From JADJMO01 sp016794445 (GTDB lineage Bacteria; Myxococcota_A; Polyangia; Polyangiales; JADJMO01): DNA of 14,695 nucleotides. The DNA lies in contig JAEUKC010000244.1 of assembly GCA_016794445.1 (NCBI GenBank), positions 1-14,695 on the forward strand. The letters are read 5' to 3'. Positions within the stretch are counted from its first letter, which is position 1. Each line of letters starts with the position of its first letter. This document shows positions 9,072 to 14,695 of the stretch, piece after piece. The notes beneath the pieces are model-generated. The model saw only the letters and a list, made by a program, of their open reading frames with translations, searched no databases and had not been told where the DNA came from. The position numbers and the translations under genes were made by a program.

Positions 9072-10175
9072 GTGACCGAGCCACGCCGCGAGGCCCTGCG
9101 CGCCCTCGTGGCCGCGCGCGCCGACAAGGGCGACCGCTGGACGCGCGACACCTACCAGACGCTCGTCCGCTGGCTCGACGACCCCACCGAGTCGCCCGAC
9201 CCCGAGCTCGCCTTGCTGGAGGCCGTGGCCGCGTGCAGGGGCCGTCCCCAGGACGGCTTCTGGGCCGTCGCGCAGCACCTCCGCCATCGAGCGCCGGGGG
9301 TCTCCCTCGCGGCGCGACTCACGCTGCTGCGGCGGCTCCTCGATCGGCACATCACGAGCACGGCGTTCGTCGAGCGGTGGAGGGCCCTGTCCGGGGCGGA
9401 CCCGGCGCTCCGCGACGCCGAGCTCGCCGAGCTCGCGATCGAGTCGCCGCGCCCTCCACTCGTCGGCGCCCACCAGCTGTTCCTCGCCGCCTTGCGCGTG
9501 CTCCCGGTCGAGGCCCTGCCCGCCCCACCGTTCCACCGCGGCGAGGCCCCTCCGTTCATCGGCGCGCGCGGCTACGCGCGGTTCTGCATCTTCCTGGCGC
9601 GCCGCCTCTCGCCCACCCTGGAGCCGAAGGAGCGCCCGGCCTTCGAGGACGCGCTCGCCGTCGCCGCCGTGCACGCGGAGAAGAAGCGGGTCCCGGCGAC
9701 GCCGGCCCTCGAGCAGGCGACCAAGCTCAAGGCCGGGTCGCCGGCCACCGTCGCGGCGCGCGCCGCGGCCCTCGAGGCGCGCGCCGCGTCGAACCGCCCC
9801 GACAGCGCCGGACGCGCCGCGCAGACGGCGACGACGAAGATCTTGGAGGCGACGTTCGCCCGCGAGGGCGCGGCGGCGACGCGGGCGCTGTTCGACGCGC
9901 TCGACGCCGAGCTCCGTCGACTCGATGTCCTCTGCGCGTTCGAGGACCACGAGCCCGCGGTCCACCGCGTCACGCGCGCCGTCCTGCGCGCCAGCGACGA
10001 CGACGACGGCGAGCCGAAGACCACGCTGTGGCTCGCCGAGCTCGAGGGTGGCGCGTTCGCCTTGCTCGCGAAACCAGGGCGGCGCTGGACGCTCACGGTG
10101 GGGACGCGCGACGAGATCCTCGCGACGGTGCCCGACCGCTGGTTCGACCGCGCCGTTCGCGAGGCTGGAGCCTAG
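9072..10175 (+). CDS. Conserved-looking protein of unknown function, 367 aa
   Basis: I do not recognise a family. GTG 9072 is the first codon that does not run into the divergent glycosylase gene, and TATCGT ends 6 nt before it. The product is soluble, with no signal peptide or membrane segment. Residues 1-190 are helical-looking, with GDRWTRDTYQTLVRWLDD (20-37) and a GARGYARFCIFLARRL segment (154-169). Residues 195-250 are an Ala-rich, probably coiled or flexible linker. From 251 to the end is a second domain with a DDDDGEP acidic turn (~299-305) and an alternating hydrophobic strand pattern (TTLWLAELEGGAFALLAKPG). Codon use is GC-biased like its neighbours, which favours this frame over the shadow frames on either strand. 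It is divergent from the DNA glycosylase, hinting at a repair link, but this is proximity only. Its TAG stop shares four bases with the stop of the Lon-like gene. Confidence 0.8.
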   Translation: MTEPRREALRALVAARADKGDRWTRDTYQTLVRWLDDPTESPDPELALLEAVAACRGRPQDGFWAVAQHLRHRAPGVSLAARLTLLRRLLDRHITSTAFVERWRALSGADPALRDAELAELAIESPRPPLVGAHQLFLAALRVLPVEALPAPPFHRGEAPPFIGARGYARFCIFLARRLSPTLEPKERPAFEDALAVAAVHAEKKRVPATPALEQATKLKAGSPATVAARAAALEARAASNRPDSAGRAAQTATTKILEATFAREGAAATRALFDALDAELRRLDVLCAFEDHEPAVHRVTRAVLRASDDDDGEPKTTLWLAELEGGAFALLAKPGRRWTLTVGTRDEILATVPDRWFDRAVREAGA

Positions 10176-12577
10176 TCCTTGGTGCGCGCGCCCCTCACCG
10201 CTTCACCGAACTGCTGCAGGCGACTCTGCACGCGTTCGTTGACGGTGCCTCTCGGGTAACCGGCGCCGACCCGCGCACCGGCCTCGAGGCCGGTCACGAG
10301 GGCGAGCGCCTCGTCGATGGTCTCGACCGCGAACACCCGGAACCTCCGCTCGCGGACCGCGACGCGGACGTCCTCGCGGAGCATGAGGTTCGGGACGTTG
10401 GTTCGCGGGATGATGACGGCCTCCTCGCCGGAGGCGCCGCGCGCCACGCAGGCGTCGAAGAACCCCTCGATCTTCTCGTTGACCCCGCCGATCGGCTGGA
10501 TGCGACCGAGCTGGCTCACCGAGCCCGTGATGGCGAACGACTGCAGGATGGGGACCTCGGCCAGCGCAGACAGGAGGGCGAGCAGCTCGGCGGCCGAGGC
10601 GCTGTCGCCCTCCACGTGCCCGTACGACTGCTCGAACACGAGGCTGGCCGAGAGCGCGAACGGCCGATCGGCGCAGTAGTTCGCGCTGAGGTAGCCCGCG
10701 AGGATCATGACGCCTTTGGAGTGGATCGGGCCGCCCAGCTCCGACTCGCGCTCGATGTCGACCACGTCGCCCTTGCCCACGTGGACGCGCGCGGTGATGC
10801 GCTGGGGGAAACCGAAGGCAGCGGTCGGCAGCCCGACCACGGCGAGGCCGTTGATCTGCCCGACCACCGCGCCCTTGGTCTCGATCTGGTAGACGCCCCG
10901 CTTGATCCGCTCGACCACGTGGTCCTTCGGCCGGTCGCCGCGGCGCGCGCGGGCGGCGAGGGCAGCGACGACGTGTTCGGAGAGGATGACGGCGTGGGTG
11001 GCCTGGACCGCGACGCGGTCGGCCTCGTGGAGGAGGTCGCGCAGGGCGTGCATCTGCAGAGAGAGCCGCTCGCGGTCTTCGACGAGCCGCGACGCGTGCT
11101 CGACCACGCGGGCGGCGGCGCCGGTCTCGAGGGGGCGAAGGCCCTCGGCGCGCGCGATGGCCGAGACGTGCGCTGCGAGCGCGCGCTCGGTCGCGGGGTT
11201 GCGGGGGAGCTCCTCCTCGAAGTCGGCCTGCACCTTGAACAGGTCGAGGAAGTCTGGGTCGCGCTCCGAGAGCAGGTAGTAGAGCTGCCGATCGCCGAAC
11301 AGCACCACCTTGACGGAGAGCGGCACTGGCTCGGGATCGAGCGACGCGGTGGACGACAGCCCGACGCGCTCGCCGAGCGACTCGATGTGGATCTCGCGCC
11401 CGCGCAGGCACCGCTTGAGCTCCTCCCAGGCATAGGGCGACGTGAGGAGCCCGAGCGCGTCGAGCAGGAGGAATCCACCGTTGGCCGCGTGCAAGGCCCC
11501 CTTGCGCACGAGCGTGAAGTCGGTGACGAGCGCCCCGAGGTGGGCCCGGTGCTCCACCCGCCCGACGAGCCGCGGGTGCGTGGGAAGGTCCTCGTACACC
11601 ACGGGCGCGCCGACCGAACCGTCGCGATCCACCAGCACGTTGACGAGGTAGCGCTCGAGGGGCGCGGACGAGAGCAGCTTGCGCAACGCCTCGGGGACGG
11701 CGACCTGACCCGGCGCCTCGGAGAGGAGCTCGCCGACCTTGGCGACCACGTCTTCGCCGACGGCGGTGAGGTGGGCGAGCACGGGCGCGTCACCTTCGTG
11801 CGCGAGCCGCAGCGGGGCGAGGAGGCGCTCGACGGTGCTGGCCGCCACCGTCCGGTGCAACGCGTCCACTTGCACGCGGTGTTCGTGGTCCCAGATCGGG
11901 AAGAGCTCCACCATCCCACGCACGCGCTGCTGGTGCAGCTCGAAGCTCTCCGCGAAGCGCTCCCGCTCGTCCTTCGGGAGCTCCGCGAAGGCGTCCGGGC
12001 CGATCACCTCGCCGTCCTTGATCGGCGCGAGGACGAACCCCATCGGGGTCGACAGGAGCGCGACGTGCTCCTTCACGAGCTCCTTGCGCAGGAAGGCCAC
12101 CGCGTCGGTGCGGCGATCGTCGCGCGCCTTCTCGAGGGTCGCCGCGCGCGCCCGGTAGTCCTCGCCCTCGAACGCCGTGGGCAGGGCCGAGCGGAGCTGG
12201 TCGACGAAGCCCTTGAGCTCTGCGGCGAAGCGCACCGCGCCCCCGGGAGGCAGCCGCAGGTGGTGGGGCCGCAGCGGATTGGCGAAGTCGTGGACGTAGA
12301 CCTCGTCGGGCGGCGTCGGGCGGGTGCGTGCCTCCGCCTCGAGCAGCGCCCGCACGATGCGGTGCTTGCCGAGCCCTGGCGGACCGACCGCGAACACGTC
12401 GTACCCCGGCGCCGACATCGACAAGGCCATGCGGAGCGCCTCGACCGCGCGCGCCTGGCCGAACGGCTCGTCCGCCGCACCGAGCGGCGCGAAAGGCGCC
12501 TCGAGGAGCCCTTCGAGGTCGCAGGGAGTGAAGAGCGACTCGCTGGAGAGGAGCAGGGAGGCCACGCACACGTGCAT
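10172..12577 (-). CDS. Lon-family AAA+ ATP-dependent protease (LonB-like, AAA_32/Lon_C type)
   Basis: Predicted cytoplasmic ATP-dependent protease with an AAA+ module fused to a Lon Ser/Lys protease domain; the classical Lon N-terminal substrate domain is absent. In the 801-aa product: GQARAVEAL (40-48); a Walker A-like GPPGLGKH (65-72) with His where Ser/Thr is usual; a helical insertion ~115-290; the Walker B region AANGGFLLLDAL (365-376); then the protease domain ~560-765, with VEGDSASAAE (655-664) carrying catalytic Ser 659 and PIGGVNEKIEGF (695-706) carrying Lys 702. The catalytic dyad is intact. The start is uncertain: ATG 12577 has no Shine-Dalgarno, and GTG codons at residues 3 and 5 are possible. 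A 9-bp inverted repeat lies 12 nt upstream. The 3' end overlaps the convergent 367-aa gene by 4 bp. Substrates are unknown; protein quality control is the general role of the family. Confidence 0.92.
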   Translation of the reverse strand: MHVCVASLLLSSESLFTPCDLEGLLEAPFAPLGAADEPFGQARAVEALRMALSMSAPGYDVFAVGPPGLGKHRIVRALLEAEARTRPTPPDEVYVHDFANPLRPHHLRLPPGGAVRFAAELKGFVDQLRSALPTAFEGEDYRARAATLEKARDDRRTDAVAFLRKELVKEHVALLSTPMGFVLAPIKDGEVIGPDAFAELPKDERERFAESFELHQQRVRGMVELFPIWDHEHRVQVDALHRTVAASTVERLLAPLRLAHEGDAPVLAHLTAVGEDVVAKVGELLSEAPGQVAVPEALRKLLSSAPLERYLVNVLVDRDGSVGAPVVYEDLPTHPRLVGRVEHRAHLGALVTDFTLVRKGALHAANGGFLLLDALGLLTSPYAWEELKRCLRGREIHIESLGERVGLSSTASLDPEPVPLSVKVVLFGDRQLYYLLSERDPDFLDLFKVQADFEEELPRNPATERALAAHVSAIARAEGLRPLETGAAARVVEHASRLVEDRERLSLQMHALRDLLHEADRVAVQATHAVILSEHVVAALAARARRGDRPKDHVVERIKRGVYQIETKGAVVGQINGLAVVGLPTAAFGFPQRITARVHVGKGDVVDIERESELGGPIHSKGVMILAGYLSANYCADRPFALSASLVFEQSYGHVEGDSASAAELLALLSALAEVPILQSFAITGSVSQLGRIQPIGGVNEKIEGFFDACVARGASGEEAVIIPRTNVPNLMLREDVRVAVRERRFRVFAVETIDEALALVTGLEAGARVGAGYPRGTVNERVQSRLQQFGEAVRGARTKD

Positions 12578-12589
12578 TCAGGAACGGTG

Positions 12590-12626
12590 CCTGGCGCCCC
12601 GCGCACGTGAATTCGCCGGCGCCAGG
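12590..12626 (-). promoter_or_regulatory. Inverted repeat upstream of the Lon-like gene, candidate operator or leader hairpin
   Basis: CCTGGCGCC (12590-12598) and GGCGCCAGG (12618-12626) are perfect 9-bp arms separated by 19 bp that include a CACGTG palindrome. The element ends 12 nt before the ATG at 12577. It could be a repressor site or form a stem in the mRNA near the start codon. No -10 or -35 was recognised here. Confidence 0.45.
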
Positions 12627-12665
12627 GGAGACCTCGCAAAGCCCGCGTCGTCGATGCGCTCCCTG

Positions 12666-12690
12666 CGCGCTCGGCCCTGCACCGAGCGCG
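12666..12690 (-). terminator. GC-rich hairpin after the 136-aa gene, candidate terminator
   Basis: On the minus strand CGCGCTCGG and CCGAGCGCG form a perfect 9-bp stem with a 7-nt loop, starting 9 nt after the stop of the 136-aa gene and ahead of the Lon-like gene. It lacks a T-tract, so termination is plausible rather than certain. Confidence 0.5.
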
Positions 12691-12699
12691 GCAGCGACG

Positions 12700-13110
12700 T
12701 CAGGGCTCGATGCCCATCGCCTCGCAGAGCCGGAAGGTCAGATCGCCCGCGCCGTCGACGCCGATGCGCATGGAGATGGTGCTGCCCTCTTCCCAGGGCC
12801 ACCAGAGACCGAAGGCGTAGATTCCCCCGGCGAGCGGCGAGAGGAACAGGCTCTGGCCCGCACGGACCCCACCGTGGCGGGTCGCGAGCTCGCGGACGGG
12901 CGCCGCGGCCTGGCGCAGGGTGCCCTCGTTGAACTCGGAGGGGAGGGAGTTGGCGACGGCGGCCCGCGCCACGGGCGACATGTCGCTGCGGAAGGTGGAC
13001 GCGAGGCAGTTGAGACGGTTGTCCCAGCTCCAGCCGCGCGTGGGCCAGCTCTTGCGAACGTTGCCGAGGCTCTGGAGGAACGACTGCAGGGTCACCGTCG
13101 TGCCGGTCAT
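12700..13110 (-). CDS. Small protein of unknown function, 136 aa
   Basis: I do not recognise this family. The frame is open far upstream (to 14682), but that part is antisense to the membrane-protein and gcvT genes and is rejected. ATG 13110 is the start, with TACAGT ending 10 nt before it and no Shine-Dalgarno. The product has no signal peptide or membrane helix. It begins MTGTTVTLQSFLQSLGNVRK and contains two Trp-containing segments, SWPTRGWSWDNRLNCLASTF (21-40) and GIYAFGLWWPWEEG (96-109). The C-terminal half (~80-136) alternates hydrophobic residues as in a beta sheet and ends FRLCEAMGIEP. This mixed composition is not that of an antisense shadow and supports a real gene. It is divergent by 60 bp from the membrane-protein gene and followed by a hairpin at 12666-12690. 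Confidence 0.7.
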   Translation of the reverse strand: MTGTTVTLQSFLQSLGNVRKSWPTRGWSWDNRLNCLASTFRSDMSPVARAAVANSLPSEFNEGTLRQAAAPVRELATRHGGVRAGQSLFLSPLAGGIYAFGLWWPWEEGSTISMRIGVDGAGDLTFRLCEAMGIEP

Positions 13111-13120
13111 GCCGTCGCGG

Positions 13121-13126
13121 ACTGTA
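13121..13126 (-). promoter_or_regulatory. Candidate -10 element of the 136-aa gene
   Basis: On the minus strand TACAGT ends 10 nt before ATG 13110, which would leave a leader of only about 3-4 nt. No Shine-Dalgarno is present. This is a looser version of the leaderless pattern. Confidence 0.35.
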
Positions 13127-13140
13127 GCCCACTTTGGCCC

Positions 13141-13152
13141 GCGTGCGCACGC
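13141..13152. promoter_or_regulatory. 12-bp palindrome in a divergent promoter, candidate operator
   Basis: GCGTGCGCACGC is a perfect palindrome in the 60-bp gap between the 136-aa gene (-) and the membrane-protein gene (+). It lies between the two candidate -10 boxes and ends 6 bp before the TAGAAG of the rightward gene, where a bound protein could block both promoters. High GC raises the chance of such palindromes, so this is tentative. Confidence 0.35.
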
Positions 13153-13158
13153 TTGCGC

Positions 13159-13164
13159 TAGAAG
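13159..13164 (+). promoter_or_regulatory. Candidate -10 element for a leaderless membrane-protein transcript
   Basis: TAGAAG ends 6 nt before GTG 13171 with no Shine-Dalgarno between. A loose -35 candidate (TTGGCC, 13134-13139) lies 19 bp upstream. Confidence 0.4.
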
Positions 13165-13170
13165 ACGTCC

Positions 13171-13719
13171 GTGCCCCTCCTCCTCGCCCCGGCCGTGGCC
13201 GCCCTCCTCGGGGTCGTTCTGGCGCTCGTGGGCCGTGACGAGCTCCGTCGTACATCGGGGCCGGTGTCGGCGACGCGCGGGTTCCTCGTCTGTGGACTGG
13301 TCTCGCTCCTGCTCCTCGCCCCGGCCATCGGCTACTTCGTCGCGTTCCACCCCGACTGGGCCTACGCCTACTTCGTCTCCGGCCGGCGCATCCCCTCCGC
13401 CGTCGACCTCATCGAGGTCGTCGCGATCACGGCGATCCCGCCCGCCACGTTCTCCTGGGCCGCGGTCTCGCTGCGTCGCCACGCCGTGCGGGAGATCGTC
13501 CGGGGCGCGGGGGTGCTCGTGGTGCTGCTCGCGGTGGCCGTGGCCCTCATCGGCCCCCGCATGTCGGTGGTGGGCTCGTACGAGGCCTTCCGCGAGGGAT
13601 ATGACCTCGTGCCGCTTTCCGGCAGCCCCCTCGGGCTCGCCATCGTGTGGGTGGATGGCTTCCTGACGCTCGGCGTCGTGTGGGCCGCGATGCGCCTCCG
13701 CGCGATGGGCCGCGCCTGA
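13171..13719 (+). CDS. Integral membrane protein of unknown function, about five TM helices
   Basis: The 182-aa product has hydrophobic segments at about 2-21, 36-59, 80-103, 111-128 and 152-176, with short basic loops such as SLRRHAVREIVRG (100-112) and MRLRAMGRA at the C terminus. I see no transporter or enzyme motif and do not recognise the family. GTG 13171 is chosen because the first helix begins immediately after it and TAGAAG ends 6 nt upstream. The protein should sit in the inner membrane. It is divergent from the 136-aa gene, with a palindrome between them, which suggests co-regulation. It is followed after 60 bp by gcvT, which has its own candidate start signal, so an operon with gcvT is not needed. 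Confidence 0.8.
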   Translation: MPLLLAPAVAALLGVVLALVGRDELRRTSGPVSATRGFLVCGLVSLLLLAPAIGYFVAFHPDWAYAYFVSGRRIPSAVDLIEVVAITAIPPATFSWAAVSLRRHAVREIVRGAGVLVVLLAVAVALIGPRMSVVGSYEAFREGYDLVPLSGSPLGLAIVWVDGFLTLGVVWAAMRLRAMGRA

Positions 13720-13765
13720 CCGGCCGCGCTGCGCGAACGTCCTTCCTTCCGCGCACGGAACCGGG

Positions 13766-13771
13766 TAGCCC
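13766..13771 (+). promoter_or_regulatory. Candidate -10 element of gcvT
   Basis: TAGCCC ends 8 nt before GTG 13780 with no Shine-Dalgarno between. It is the weakest hexamer in the leaderless series, but the position is similar. Confidence 0.3.
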
Positions 13772-13779
13772 TGCGGTCC

Positions 13780-14695
<916 letters not shown>

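Noticed and set aside
8409..9965. A 518-codon - strand frame opposite the 367-aa gene
   Set aside because: It overlaps the glycosylase gene in another frame and has shadow composition. The + strand frame shows better codon bias and a start signal.
8120..12610. A 1496-codon open frame on the + strand across four genes
   Set aside because: It overlaps the glycosylase, the 367-aa gene and the whole Lon-like gene, all with recognisable domains or better coding character. Its product is a monotonous Arg/Glu/Asp/His/Gly mix typical of antisense frames in very high-GC DNA.

Overview
The window looks like chromosomal DNA of a very GC-rich bacterium with strongly GC-biased third codon positions. A Ser/Thr kinase with an HRDVSPHN catalytic loop, a Lys/Asp-rich lipoprotein, and isolated housekeeping genes separated by lineage-specific unknowns together suggest Myxococcota, probably the Polyangia side. 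That taxonomic placement is inferred from style, not from a marker search.

Layout from left to right: the C-terminal part of a tail-anchored Ser/Thr kinase (+); a dUTPase gene (-) convergent with it at a 3-bp gap and carrying a long Pro/Ala-rich N-terminal extension; a divergent promoter region leading to rplS (ribosomal protein L19, +) with a candidate 5'-UTR hairpin; a single-frame larC (nickel insertion into the nickel-pincer cofactor, +) with a His/Asp-rich N terminus; a Lys/Asp-rich lipoprotein (+) closed by a strong hairpin; full-length gcvP (+); an AlkA-type DNA glycosylase (-) divergent from a 367-aa unknown (+); a Lon-family AAA protease (-) whose stop codon overlaps that of the unknown; a 136-aa unknown (-) divergent from a five-helix membrane protein (+); and the first 305 codons of gcvT (+), cut by the window end.

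Functionally this is a housekeeping neighbourhood: nucleotide-pool hygiene (Dut), translation (L19), cofactor maturation (LarC), one-carbon metabolism (GcvP and GcvT, separated by about 5.7 kb of unrelated genes), alkylation repair (AlkA-like) and protein quality control (Lon-like). No mobile element, CRISPR array, tRNA or rRNA was seen. I did not find a convincing new multi-gene system.

The most interesting signal is regulatory. Several genes, mostly GTG-started, have no Shine-Dalgarno sequence but have a TANNNN -10-like hexamer ending 6-8 nt (one case 10 nt) before the start codon, which suggests leaderless transcripts. Other points are the rplS leader hairpin, an inverted repeat before the Lon-like gene, a 12-bp palindrome between two unknown genes, and very tight convergent gene ends.
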